Below are positions 1 through 7,392 of a stretch of 12,564 nt of DNA, one piece after another. The notes under the pieces were generated by a model. That model saw nothing but the letters and a program-made list of their open reading frames with translations, had not been told where the DNA came from and ran no database searches. How positions within the stretch are numbered: position 1 is the stretch's first letter; every line of letters starts with the position of its first letter. Position numbers and translations under genes: made by a program. The stretch covers positions 1 through 12,564 of the forward strand of contig JAJYOS010000083.1 in the NCBI GenBank assembly GCA_021796055.1. Reading direction: 5' to 3'. The DNA is from Bacteroidota bacterium. GTDB taxonomy: Bacteria; Bacteroidota; Kryptoniia; Kryptoniales; JAKASW01.

Positions 1-81
1 AGAGGGAAATACCTGTTTACTATCAATCTCAATATCGGCACGGGTTACAAAACCATGCAGTTTAAGTACGTCGTAAGATAA
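1..81 (+). CDS. Possible C-terminal tail of an unidentified upstream gene (partial)
   Basis: Frame 1 is open from the window edge to a TAA at 79-81 and would encode 26 residues ending in KTMQFKYVVR. The alternating hydrophobic/polar pattern could be a terminal beta strand, but 26 codons is too short to be significant. The reverse strand is also open across this stretch, so even the strand is uncertain. I do not recognise a family. No promoter or terminator is obvious between here and the ATPase start. Confidence 0.18.
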   Translation, partial: RGKYLFTINLNIGTGYKTMQFKYVVR

Positions 82-163
82 GCGGCTTCTGTAGGAATGC
101 ACAACGGAATGACCGGAACGGTCGCGGCCGGCATTGGACAAGTTAATGCGAGAGAGCCTTTTT

Positions 164-2584
164 ATGGAAAATAAGATCAAGAATACATCTGAATATAAAA
201 CGATCTCTTTAGAAGAGACATACAAATTTCTGGAGACAACTGCTGACGGACTGTCCGATTCCGAGTTAAAGGATCGACTTGCAAAATTCGGTAACAACGA
301 AATAGTGGAAAAGAAGCAACATCCGCTTCTTGAGTTCATACTCCGTTACTGGGGTCCAATGCCATGGCTGCTGGAAATTGCCATGGGGCTTTCCTTCGCT
401 CTGAATCATTCCCTCGAAGGAATAATAATTTTTGCATTGCTGACGGCAAATGCCGTCATAGGTCAAATGCACTCAAGCAGCTCGCAAAAAGTAATGGACC
501 TGCTGAAGAAGAAACTGGCAATTAAATCCAAAGTCTTGCGGAACAGGAAATGGTCGGAGGAAGACGCGAAAGGAATTGTAGATGGAGACATTATCTCCGT
601 GAAACTCGGCGACATTGTACCCGCGGATGCAAAGACTATTTCCGGTGAACTATCGGTGGATCAGTCGGCGCTGACCGGAGAATCCCTTCCCACAGACGCG
701 CATCCGTCGGACATTATTTACTCCGGCTCCGTAGTAAGGCGCGGTGAAGCCACTGGTATAGTAGTTAACACCGGCGCGAATACCTTTTTTGGCAAGACGG
801 CTGAGCTGGTAAAGACCGCCAAGCCGAAGTCACATCAGGAAGAAATGATGATGACTGTGGTTAAATATCTGATTTACCTCGGTATTGCCGCGTCTGTTTT
901 AGTCTCAGCATCTGCTTTACTGATGCATTTAAGCATTATAATAATGCTGACCTTCGTAATTGTCGTTCTTCTCGGAGCTATTCCCGCGGCTCTTCCGGCA
1001 GTCCTGACCATTGTGCAATCCGTCGGTGCGACCGAGCTGGCAAAAAAAGGGGCGCTGGTAACGAAGCTTGATTCCGTTGAAGATGCCGCTTCGATAGATA
1101 TTATTTGCTTTGACAAGACAGGCACGATAACTCAAAACAAGCTATCGGTCGTCGACAGTATACCGTTTTCCGGGAACAAGAAGGAAGATGTACTGAGGGT
1201 AGCGGCATTGACATCGCAATCGGAAGGAATGGACTTAATCGATCTTGCGATTATCCATTACGCAAGGGCAACAGGAGTGAGTTCTGACGGTTACAAACAG
1301 GTGTCCTATACTCCATTCGATCCCTCTACAAAGAGAACAGAGGCAACTATTGAAGCCGGCGGGAAGCGCTTCAGGGCTGTCAAAGGGGCTGCGCAGGTCA
1401 TCATGTCTCTGTGCCATGATGTAGATAAAGGAACCTCGGATGAAGTAAAGAAAGCCATAGATGGCTTTTCCGGGAAAGGTTACAGAACGATAGCTGTTGC
1501 CAGGTCGGATGGAGATGATTTAAACACTCTCAAACTCACAGGATTGCTCCCCCTGGCTGATCCGCCAAGACCGGATTCAAGAAGTATGATAGAGCAGGCG
1601 AGGAAGCTGGGCATTAAGCCGTTGATGCTTACAGGCGACAGCATCGACATCGCAAAAGAAATTTCCAGCGAGGTTGGCATCGGCAGCAACATCATTCGCA
1701 TGGCGGATATAAAAGATCTAAGCGTGGACAATCAGTTGAAGATTGTCGATGAATGCGACGGGTTTGCGGAAATATATCCCGAAGACAAATATAAGGTCGT
1801 AACTCTATTGCAGTCCGGAGGACACATTGTCGGAATGACCGGAGACGGAGTTAACGACGCGCCCGCCCTGAAACAGGCAGAGATGGGCATAGCCGTGAGC
1901 AACTCGACGAATGTGGCAAAAGCTGCCGCCAGCGTGGTCTTGACGGAATCCGGCGTGGGTGTAATAATCGATGCGGTGACAATAAGCAGGCAGACATATC
2001 AGCGGATGCTGACATGGGTTATCAATAAAGTCGTCAAGGTCATAGAATTTGTCGTGTTTCTCTCCATTGGCTTCTTCTGGCTGCATAATATTTTACTTAC
2101 TCTCCTTGGAATGGTGTTGCTTGTGTTTGCGAATGATTTCGTGAGCATGACTCTGGCAACCGACAATGTAAAGAGTACGAGTAATCCGAATAAGTGGAAC
2201 GTAAGGAATATTATCCTGGCATCTCTTGTCCCGGCGCTATTCTATGTCCTTGGAGATATTGTTGTAAGCCTGATAGGCATCAACTATTTCCGTCTGCAGT
2301 GGAGTGAACTGACTTCGCTCGTAATGCTGAGTTTCATATTCAACAGCCAATTCAGGGTGATGATCGTCAGGGAAAGAAAACATTTCTGGTCATCGCTCCC
2401 GGGTAAAGGGCTGCTCGTATCAAGCACATCGGCGATTGTCGGAATTGCGCTTATAAGCCTGTTCGGGCTCCTTGTTCCTTCACTAAGCCTGTTCATAGTC
2501 CTCAGCGTTTTGGGATTGTCCGCGCTCTTTACATTCGGAATTGATTTCCCGAAATATTATCTGTTCAAGAAGTGCGGTTTATGA
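164..2584 (+). CDS. P3A-type P-type ATPase, probable plasma-membrane proton-efflux pump
   Basis: This is a complete P-type ATPase, about 806 residues from the ATG at 164. It would export H+ across the cytoplasmic membrane at the cost of ATP. Visible landmarks (numbered from 164) are an N-terminal cation-ATPase domain, TGES at 171-174 (actuator domain), the M4 motif AIPAALPAV near 272-280, the phosphorylated Asp in DKTGT (D317), and GDGVNDAP from 560 (hinge). In the M6 region FAND carries D658, at the place of the proton-binding Asp of plant/fungal H+-ATPases. An Asn at 96 in M2 fits its usual partner. There is no long C-terminal autoinhibitory tail, as in archaeal and bacterial members. In-frame TTG (134) and ATG (146) starts are possible, but neither has a better ribosome site; homology begins downstream of all three. 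Proton specificity is inferred from the subfamily. Base composition looks somewhat more AT-rich than in the genes after 6 kb. Confidence 0.93.
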   Translation: MENKIKNTSEYKTISLEETYKFLETTADGLSDSELKDRLAKFGNNEIVEKKQHPLLEFILRYWGPMPWLLEIAMGLSFALNHSLEGIIIFALLTANAVIGQMHSSSSQKVMDLLKKKLAIKSKVLRNRKWSEEDAKGIVDGDIISVKLGDIVPADAKTISGELSVDQSALTGESLPTDAHPSDIIYSGSVVRRGEATGIVVNTGANTFFGKTAELVKTAKPKSHQEEMMMTVVKYLIYLGIAASVLVSASALLMHLSIIIMLTFVIVVLLGAIPAALPAVLTIVQSVGATELAKKGALVTKLDSVEDAASIDIICFDKTGTITQNKLSVVDSIPFSGNKKEDVLRVAALTSQSEGMDLIDLAIIHYARATGVSSDGYKQVSYTPFDPSTKRTEATIEAGGKRFRAVKGAAQVIMSLCHDVDKGTSDEVKKAIDGFSGKGYRTIAVARSDGDDLNTLKLTGLLPLADPPRPDSRSMIEQARKLGIKPLMLTGDSIDIAKEISSEVGIGSNIIRMADIKDLSVDNQLKIVDECDGFAEIYPEDKYKVVTLLQSGGHIVGMTGDGVNDAPALKQAEMGIAVSNSTNVAKAAASVVLTESGVGVIIDAVTISRQTYQRMLTWVINKVVKVIEFVVFLSIGFFWLHNILLTLLGMVLLVFANDFVSMTLATDNVKSTSNPNKWNVRNIILASLVPALFYVLGDIVVSLIGINYFRLQWSELTSLVMLSFIFNSQFRVMIVRERKHFWSSLPGKGLLVSSTSAIVGIALISLFGLLVPSLSLFIVLSVLGLSALFTFGIDFPKYYLFKKCGL

Positions 2585-2662
2585 GAAAGGTAAATCGGGC
2601 AACGATATTGTATGTCGAACCGAAGACTATTCACAGAAACTCCTTGATTAACAGATCATTAA

Positions 2663-3274
2663 ATGGAACTGACGTTTTTTCTTAAAGGAGTCCTTGTCGG
2701 CTTTGCGATGGCGGTGCCGATCGGGCCGATTGGAATAATGTGCATTCGAAAAACTCTAACGGAGGGGCGTCTGCGTGGCTTGATAATCGGCCTCGGAGCT
2801 GCAACAGCGGATTTCCTTTACGGTTGTGTCGCCGCGTTCGGACTGACTGTTATTTCGGGTGCACTGGACAGTCAAAGGGTCTGGATACGACTGGTTGGAG
2901 GCGCACTTCTTCTTTTCCTCGGCATAAGGACGTTCCGTGCCAAACCCGCCGATCCCAAGTATCGGATCCAGAGCAGTGGGATGCTCGGGACATACTTCTA
3001 TATTGTTTTTCTCACACTCACTAATCCTTTGACCATTTGTGCCTTCATTGCTGTGTTTGCTGCCCTCGGGCTGGGAGCCGGGGTTATAAATGTTTCCGGG
3101 TCAGCCCTTGTATTGGGAGTGTTTACGGGCTCGTTCCTATGGTTTATCTCCCTTAGTTCGGTTGTTGTTCTCATTAAGGCGAAATTTGATGTGGTGGGGC
3201 TGCGGTGGGTAAATCGAATTGCCTGCATCTTAATAACGCTCTCCGGTGTTGTTACCATAGCGAGCGTGATGTGA
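2663..3274 (+). CDS. LysE/RhtB-family transporter (amino-acid or small-molecule exporter)
   Basis: The product is a 203-residue, very hydrophobic protein with about six membrane segments (roughly 5-27, 38-60, 65-86, 105-130, 138-163, 180-201). The N-terminal PIGP motif (19-22), the charged RKTLTEGRLRG loop and the ATADFLYG segment with D50 are typical of the LysE/RhtB/CadD superfamily, whose usual length is 200-215 residues. Characterised members export lysine/arginine, threonine or homoserine. The substrate here cannot be told from sequence. It starts 78 bases after the ATPase stop, with only a weak ribosome site, so it may be read through from the ATPase transcript. The family call is firm; the substrate is unknown. 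Confidence 0.88.
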   Translation: MELTFFLKGVLVGFAMAVPIGPIGIMCIRKTLTEGRLRGLIIGLGAATADFLYGCVAAFGLTVISGALDSQRVWIRLVGGALLLFLGIRTFRAKPADPKYRIQSSGMLGTYFYIVFLTLTNPLTICAFIAVFAALGLGAGVINVSGSALVLGVFTGSFLWFISLSSVVVLIKAKFDVVGLRWVNRIACILITLSGVVTIASVM

Positions 3275-3380
3275 ATGTGTCGTTAATTTTTATAGAGAAG
3301 GTATGAATGCGTTCATCAATCAGGGAATGCGGGTTGAACCCCGCCACACTGTTTGTCACTGAACTCTCGAAGGTAGTGTC

Positions 3381-4055
3381 ATGAAAGATATTGCCGGTTT
3401 TTTCTCATGGATTTTCGTTACGCTCGTAACGCTTCTCCCCATCGTCAATCCCGTGAGCACGGCCGTTCTCCTTCTCGGCATCAGTGCTCACCTCAGCAGG
3501 GAGGAGAGGAATCGTCAGATTACACTCGCGTGCATATACATGACGGCTATCCTGGTCGCATTTCTTCTGGCAGGTCACCTGATAATGGTTGCCTTCGGCA
3601 TTTCAATACCAGGCATCCGCATCGCCGGCGGAATGGTGATCGGCTTTCTCGGGTTTCGCATGTTGTTTCCCAGCGAAGGACACATCACGCAGGAAGGAAA
3701 GCAGGAGGCGTTTCAGAAACGCGACATCTCTTTCAGTCCACTCGCCATGCCGAGCCTGAGCGGACCCGGTTCCATCGCGGTCGTCATTACCATGTCGTCA
3801 TCCATCGATGTCCGGCACGGCTTTGACAAGGTCTTCGCTTATTCGGGTGTGGTACTGGCAATAGTCATTACAGCGGTTATCTCATGGCTGGTCCTTCGCG
3901 GGGCAGGAACTCTACGGCGCCTCCTCGGCGTGAACGGAGTGGACAGCCTTTCGCGGATCATGGGGTTTATTCTAATCTGCATAGGCGCTCAATTCATGAT
4001 TAACGGCGTGCGGGATCTGATACTCGACGCGGCATTTTGGAGGAGCATTCCCTAG
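3381..4055 (+). CDS. MarC family (UPF0056) integral membrane protein
   Basis: The protein has 224 residues, the usual MarC length, with about six membrane segments in two halves. The first half carries PIVNPVSTA (20-28) and the second carries SLSGPGSIAVVIT (125-137), the paired Pro/Gly-rich re-entrant motifs of this family. The function of MarC proteins is unsettled: the old multiple-antibiotic-resistance link for E. coli MarC was not upheld, and some relatives are annotated as neutral amino-acid transporters. A purine-rich AAGG lies about 8-10 bases before the ATG. The 106-base gap after the LysE-like gene contains only a 5-bp hairpin. A decayed copy of this gene's last codons lies about 750 bases downstream, beyond the YtxH-like gene. 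Confidence 0.9.
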   Translation: MKDIAGFFSWIFVTLVTLLPIVNPVSTAVLLLGISAHLSREERNRQITLACIYMTAILVAFLLAGHLIMVAFGISIPGIRIAGGMVIGFLGFRMLFPSEGHITQEGKQEAFQKRDISFSPLAMPSLSGPGSIAVVITMSSSIDVRHGFDKVFAYSGVVLAIVITAVISWLVLRGAGTLRRLLGVNGVDSLSRIMGFILICIGAQFMINGVRDLILDAAFWRSIP

Positions 4056-4451
4056 AATTACGTTTACACTATGGGCCGCTGATTGTGATGAATGTTGCCG
4101 CCATTCCATCTTGTCTCCTTCGCGGGACTACTTTTGCAGCTACATTGACTCTGTCATTTGGAATACAAACACAATGTGCTTCAGACAGATGTACGCAAAC
4201 CAAGGGCGCGATATTGGTAATCGCTCTGACGATGGCGAAATCGTTTGTTCTCATTCCGAAGCATTAAATCCCTTTTTATCCGTTTGGGCGATTACGCTTG
4301 ACAACCGCTGAAGGTACTTTATCACACGATCGATGCAATGACGCAGAGAATCGAATCGGTGTGGGGCGATGTTCTCGACCCGCGAAGAGAGGCGATGTGG
4401 TTGCAAAACACGGTCGGATACCCGTTAACTGCGCGAAGAAAGGCGGAGATT
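4056..4451. other. Gene-free stretch between marC-like and ytxH-like genes
   Basis: I find no convincing coding sequence in these 396 bases. Open frames of up to 76 codons exist on both strands, but they show no recognisable motif, good ribosome site or protein-like composition. No strong terminator hairpin follows the marC-like gene. The right part holds a candidate promoter (4298-4325) and the Shine-Dalgarno sequence of the YtxH-like gene. The in-frame extension of that gene back to 4338 is probably untranslated leader. Confidence 0.45.
4298..4325 (+). promoter_or_regulatory. Candidate sigma70-type promoter for the YtxH-like gene
   Basis: A perfect TTGACA (4298-4303) is followed after 16 bases by TATCAC (4320-4325), which matches four of six bases of the -10 consensus. 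It points toward the YtxH-like gene and would leave a leader of about 120 bases. The perfect -35 is the main support; the weak -10 and the short spacing keep confidence low. Confidence 0.28.
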
Positions 4452-4688
4452 ATGAATCTATGTAAGGTCTTTTGGGGCGCCGTCGGATTGTTTTCCGCGG
4501 GAGTCATAGTGGGAGTGTTGTTCGCACCGGAAAAAGGTGAAGTCACGAGAAAAAGAATTGCTGAAACCACTGCAGACATCGCGGACGAGGTCAATTCCAG
4601 AGCGGATGATCTGAAGGAAAACGTCACCGAAACGATCAATACCGTTAAAGACGAAGCCGACAGACTAAAACGGAAATTGAAACGGTGA
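4452..4688 (+). CDS. Small YtxH-like membrane protein (gas-vesicle/YtxH domain type)
   Basis: From the ATG at 4452 this encodes 78 residues. One N-terminal membrane segment (about 7-25) contains the glycine-spaced AGVIVGVLFAPEKGE signature of YtxH proteins. A highly charged, probably amphipathic helix follows to the end (28-78, rich in K, E, D and R with regular hydrophobic spacing). Proteins of this type are small stress-associated envelope proteins of unclear biochemical role. I chose 4452 because AAAGG/GGAG (4439-4448) sits just upstream and homology begins there; an in-frame ATG at 4338 would add 38 residues that do not look like this family. It stands alone between two gene-free stretches with its own candidate promoter. 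Confidence 0.78.
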   Translation: MNLCKVFWGAVGLFSAGVIVGVLFAPEKGEVTRKRIAETTADIADEVNSRADDLKENVTETINTVKDEADRLKRKLKR

Positions 4689-4719
4689 ACAAGTGGGTCT
4701 CATCTTCATGAAACAAATG

Positions 4720-4803
4720 GAATCATCATCCTGATCATAGAATATGATTGACAGCGTGCGAGTCCTGATACTCGGTGCGGCATTTGGGATGGGCATCACT
4801 TGG
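4720..4803 (+). pseudogene. Decayed second copy of the marC-like gene's 3' end
   Basis: Bases 4744-4803 align without gaps to 3996-4055, the last 20 codons of the marC-like gene, at 46 of 60 positions by my hand count. Translated, MIDSVRVLILGAAF matches MINGVRDLILDAAF. Just upstream, 4720-4741 translates to GIIILII against GFILICI of the intact gene, but about 8 bases are missing between the two blocks, so the frame is broken. The stop codon of the intact gene corresponds to TGG here. Many differences fall at third codon positions, so the copy probably derives from a diverged MarC paralogue rather than a recent duplication. No earlier part of marC is recognisable. Confidence 0.72.
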
Positions 4804-5162
4804 GAATATGAGGGGACCTGCGCGCATTAGCATGTCACCAGGCAGGGGGAGTGGGACCATCAGGCTTGTAACGGAGTGGAGTCCTATTCTGCTGTAAGTG
4901 CCGGCCTAAGACGCGCCGGACAAATACCGATTATCTGAATATCCTGTCGATACTACTGATTAGAATCGCTAAGTCTTCTCCATAGAAAGAGATGTAGCCC
5001 TCTTTTCATCCCTTGGAGGCATTCTCTGCCTACAGAATTATGGATATACTTCTACCATAGCGTCTGGCACTAGATTCGGAAAACCGACCCGGATTTTTCA
5101 CGATGAGTACCGTTAGTGCCGCGCAGAAGTTCTTCAGAACATCGCAATATGAGGAGAAGATC
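4804..5162. other. Gene-free stretch before the sugar-nucleotide operon
   Basis: I see no gene in these 359 bases. A 5-bp inverted repeat (CCGGC 4901-4905, GCCGG 4915-4919) could form a small hairpin, but no T-run follows it. Short open frames, such as about 21 codons from 4829, have no ribosome site or recognisable content. The in-frame extension of the next gene back to 5103 is most likely leader, because the Shine-Dalgarno lies at 5152-5156. A promoter for the operon that follows should be here, but I cannot point to a convincing one. Confidence 0.4.
5152..5156 (+). promoter_or_regulatory. Shine-Dalgarno AGGAG fixing the guanylyltransferase start
   Basis: AGGAG lies 6 bases before the ATG at 5163. 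It favours that start over the in-frame ATG at 5103, which lacks a ribosome site and would add a 20-residue non-homologous N-terminus. Confidence 0.7.
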
Positions 5163-6146
5163 ATGTACGAGCAGGATCCGCAGGTATGGGGGATTATTCT
5201 AGCGGGCGGTGAAGGGAAGCGTCTCCAGTCGTTCATCCACTCACAATATGGCACCGAAGCTCCAAAACAATTTTGTACTTTTACAGGTACCCGATCGATG
5301 CTCAGGCACACCATTGACCGCGCAGAGATGCTCATTCAACCTGAACAGCCCTTGACTGTGGTGGGCAAAGATCAACTTTGCTACGCAGGGGATCAACTTG
5401 CCGATCGTCCCACTGGAACTGTAATCGTCCAGCCGTTCAATCGAGAGACGGGTCCCGCAATACTATATTCGCTTCTCCACGTGTACCGGCGCGATACTGA
5501 GGCGACAGTGTGCCTGTTCCCTTCCGATCATTTCGTATTGGACGAACAGAAGTTTATGGAGCATATTCAATTCTCCTGCGAGTCTGTCAGCGCAAATCCG
5601 AAGTCTTTCATACTCTTAGGCGCTGACCCGCAACAGTTTGGAGGCGGATATGGCTGGATCGTCGTGGACGAACAGATCGTCGACAACGATGCGAAACGGG
5701 TGTATAGTGTTTCACGATTTGTTGAAAAGCCAGATGCATTCACAGCATACCAGCTCCACCACAAAGGCATCCTATGGAATACGATGATAATTATCGGCAA
5801 GGCAAAGACCCTTCTTGCATTATTCAAAACGTACACTCCAACTCTGTATGAGCCATTCTGGGGAATACGGGACGATCTTGGTTCATCTCGCGAAGCGCAA
5901 ATTATTGAAAAGATATTTTCAAGGTCGTCTCCGATGAATTTTTCCTATTCCATTCTTGCGAGCAATCCAGTCGGACTTCGTACCGTGAGACTGAAAGTGG
6001 CATACTGGAATGACTGGGGGGATGCAGATCGGATTCGATCGGATATTCAACGCTTCTGTACTGTAACGGTAACCCCGGCTGTTCCATTACCATATGTGAA
6101 AATATCCGAGGCAACAGAACTGGAGCACAGGGAGATGAAAATGTGA
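5163..6146 (+). CDS. Sugar-phosphate nucleotidyltransferase, probable mannose-1-phosphate guanylyltransferase
   Basis: The product is about 327 residues. It likely makes GDP-mannose (or a similar NDP-sugar) from GTP and a sugar 1-phosphate in the cytoplasm. The N-terminal nucleotide-binding loop is GIILAGGEGKRL (10-21), followed by PKQF (34-37), QPFNRETGPAI (90-100), FPSDHF (119-124), FVEKP (186-190, metal/sugar-phosphate site) and WNTMI (205-209). This order matches ManC-type guanylyltransferases. The C-terminal cupin (phosphomannose isomerase) domain of bifunctional forms is absent, and the canonical WNSG appears as WNTM. Sugar specificity is therefore inferred. Its TGA overlaps the GTG start of the transaldolase by four bases (GTGA), which implies translational coupling and co-expression with pentose-phosphate metabolism. 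Confidence 0.82.
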   Translation: MYEQDPQVWGIILAGGEGKRLQSFIHSQYGTEAPKQFCTFTGTRSMLRHTIDRAEMLIQPEQPLTVVGKDQLCYAGDQLADRPTGTVIVQPFNRETGPAILYSLLHVYRRDTEATVCLFPSDHFVLDEQKFMEHIQFSCESVSANPKSFILLGADPQQFGGGYGWIVVDEQIVDNDAKRVYSVSRFVEKPDAFTAYQLHHKGILWNTMIIIGKAKTLLALFKTYTPTLYEPFWGIRDDLGSSREAQIIEKIFSRSSPMNFSYSILASNPVGLRTVRLKVAYWNDWGDADRIRSDIQRFCTVTVTPAVPLPYVKISEATELEHREMKM

Positions 6147-7261
6147 AAGAGAATCCTTTAGAAATATTGAACGCGCTCGGTCAGTCGATCTGGCTCGATT
6201 ACATCCGGCGTGATCTGATCGCAGGCGGGCAGCTTCGGCGCTTGATCGATCAGGATGGACTGCGAGGGATGACCTCGAACCCGGCCATCTTCGAGAAGGC
6301 GATAGCGGAAAGCAACATTTACGACCAGGACATTCCTGAGATGGCACCCGAGAAAAAGGATGTCAAATCAATCTACGAAACCATCAGTCAGCGCGATGTG
6401 GAGAGCGCGGCCGACGAGTTCCGGCCTCTCTACGACAGGACTGACGGAAAAGATGGGTATGTCAGCCTTGAGGTTAATCCCCATCTGGCACACGACACGA
6501 AAGGTGCCATTGAGGAAGCCCATAGATTGTGGGCCGCACTAAACAGGCCTAACGTTTTCATCAAAGTCCCGGCGACGTATGACGGTCTGCATGCCATTCA
6601 GCAACTCATAAGCGAAGGAATCAACGTGAATGTGACGCTGCTCTTCGGGTTACCTCGCTACCGGCAGGTTGCGGAAACCTACATTGGAGGTCTTGAAGCG
6701 CGTGTGGCGCAGGGAAAACCTGTCAAGCATGTGGCCTCGGTCGCCAGCTTCTTTGTGAGCCGCATCGATTCGCTGGTGGATCTGATGCTGGACAAACATA
6801 TCGCGGAGGGCGGCAGTGAGCCGGAACTCGCGAAGAGGGCCCGCGGACAAGTTGCCATCGCCAGCGCGAAAATGGCCTATCAAATCTACAAGGATGTCTT
6901 CGGCAGCGACAGGTTTAAGAAGCTCGCTGCTCAGGGCGCTCAGGTCCAGCGGCTGCTATGGGCCAGCACGAGCACCAAGAACCCGGACTACAGTGATGTG
7001 AAATACATCGAGGCCCTCATAGGACCCGATACGGTCAACACCGCCCCGCCGGAGACAATTGATGCCTACCGCGACCACGGAAAGCCGGAAGCCCGGCTCG
7101 AACAGGACGAGAAGGAAGCGCGCTCGGTGTTGGAGCGATTGCCGGAACTCGGCATCAGCATCGACAAGGTGACCCAACAGCTTAAGGACGAAGGAGTCAG
7201 AAAATTCGTGGAGCCATTCGACAAGCTGATGGAGACGCTCAAGAAAAAGTCATCGGAGTAA
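6143..7261 (+). CDS. tal: Transaldolase (long form)
   Basis: The product is a 372-residue transaldolase. It moves the dihydroxyacetone unit of sedoheptulose 7-phosphate to glyceraldehyde 3-phosphate in the non-oxidative pentose phosphate pathway (cytoplasm). Landmarks are TSNPAIF (44-50), SLEVNPHLAHDT (108-119) and NVFIKVPAT (137-145), with K141 as the Schiff-base lysine. Later come NVTLLFG and SFFVSRIDS. Length and motifs match the approximately 360-380-residue class of actinobacteria and cyanobacteria, not the short 220-residue type. The start is GTG, overlapping the upstream stop as GTGA, with AGGGAG (6129-6134) 8 bases before it. A short 14-base gap leads into the phosphoglucomutase remnant. 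Confidence 0.95.
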   Translation: MKENPLEILNALGQSIWLDYIRRDLIAGGQLRRLIDQDGLRGMTSNPAIFEKAIAESNIYDQDIPEMAPEKKDVKSIYETISQRDVESAADEFRPLYDRTDGKDGYVSLEVNPHLAHDTKGAIEEAHRLWAALNRPNVFIKVPATYDGLHAIQQLISEGINVNVTLLFGLPRYRQVAETYIGGLEARVAQGKPVKHVASVASFFVSRIDSLVDLMLDKHIAEGGSEPELAKRARGQVAIASAKMAYQIYKDVFGSDRFKKLAAQGAQVQRLLWASTSTKNPDYSDVKYIEALIGPDTVNTAPPETIDAYRDHGKPEARLEQDEKEARSVLERLPELGISIDKVTQQLKDEGVRKFVEPFDKLMETLKKKSSE

Positions 7262-7275
7262 TTGAGGAAAGAACG

Positions 7276-7392
7276 ATGGAAATATACCCGTATGTAGGAA
7301 AGCCTGCCGAGCCATCAATGCTCGTCAGCATTCCCAAACCCGTCACTGCTTACTATTCCGCCGCGCCGATACCTTCGGAGGAACACCGATGA
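7276..7392 (+). pseudogene. pgm: N-terminal stub of phosphoglucomutase (truncated)
   Basis: A 38-codon frame begins with ATG after a good GAGGAAAG site (7264-7271) and ends at TGA 7390-7392. Its translation contains VGKPAEPSMLVSIP and VTAYYSAAPIPS. These match the extreme N-terminus of the roughly 540-residue alpha-D-glucose phosphate-specific phosphoglucomutase, in the pattern AGKPAxxSMLVxVPxLVTAYYxxxPDPS that I recall for that family. Everything after about residue 33 is missing, including the catalytic serine loop (TSGHRG). The stop overlaps the start of the HEAT gene as ATGA, and the stub's last codons contain that gene's ribosome site. The stub is too short to be an enzyme. It may still be translated and couple expression of the HEAT gene. 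Confidence 0.75.
7377..7381 (+). promoter_or_regulatory. Shine-Dalgarno GGAGG of the HEAT-repeat gene, inside the pgm stub
   Basis: GGAGG lies 7 bases before the ATG at 7389. Its position in the last codons of the phosphoglucomutase stub suggests the pgm deletion joined straight onto the native leader of the HEAT gene. Confidence 0.65.

Noticed and set aside
97..175. Short glycine-rich open frame (about 25 codons) overlapping the ATPase start
   Set aside because: It has no ribosome site and no recognisable content, and it conflicts with the well-supported ATPase gene.
3329..3344. Hairpin GCGGG-TTGAAC-CCCGC between the LysE-like and MarC genes
   Set aside because: The stem is only 5 bp and no T-run follows it, so it cannot be called a terminator; it is recorded only as a possible weak structure.
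4037..4311. Two overlapping + strand frames of 66-76 codons after the MarC gene
   Set aside because: They have no motif, no ribosome site and no hydrophobic or domain pattern; one starts inside the marC-like gene.
4338..4451. In-frame N-terminal extension of the YtxH-like protein
   Set aside because: The 38 extra residues do not fit a family whose members begin with the membrane segment, and the ribosome site lies directly before 4452.
4829..4870. Possible marC PGSI-motif echo (SGTIRLV) downstream of the marC scar
   Set aside because: Only about half the bases match after free alignment, and it lies on the wrong side of the C-terminal remnant for marC gene order, so chance is the simplest explanation.
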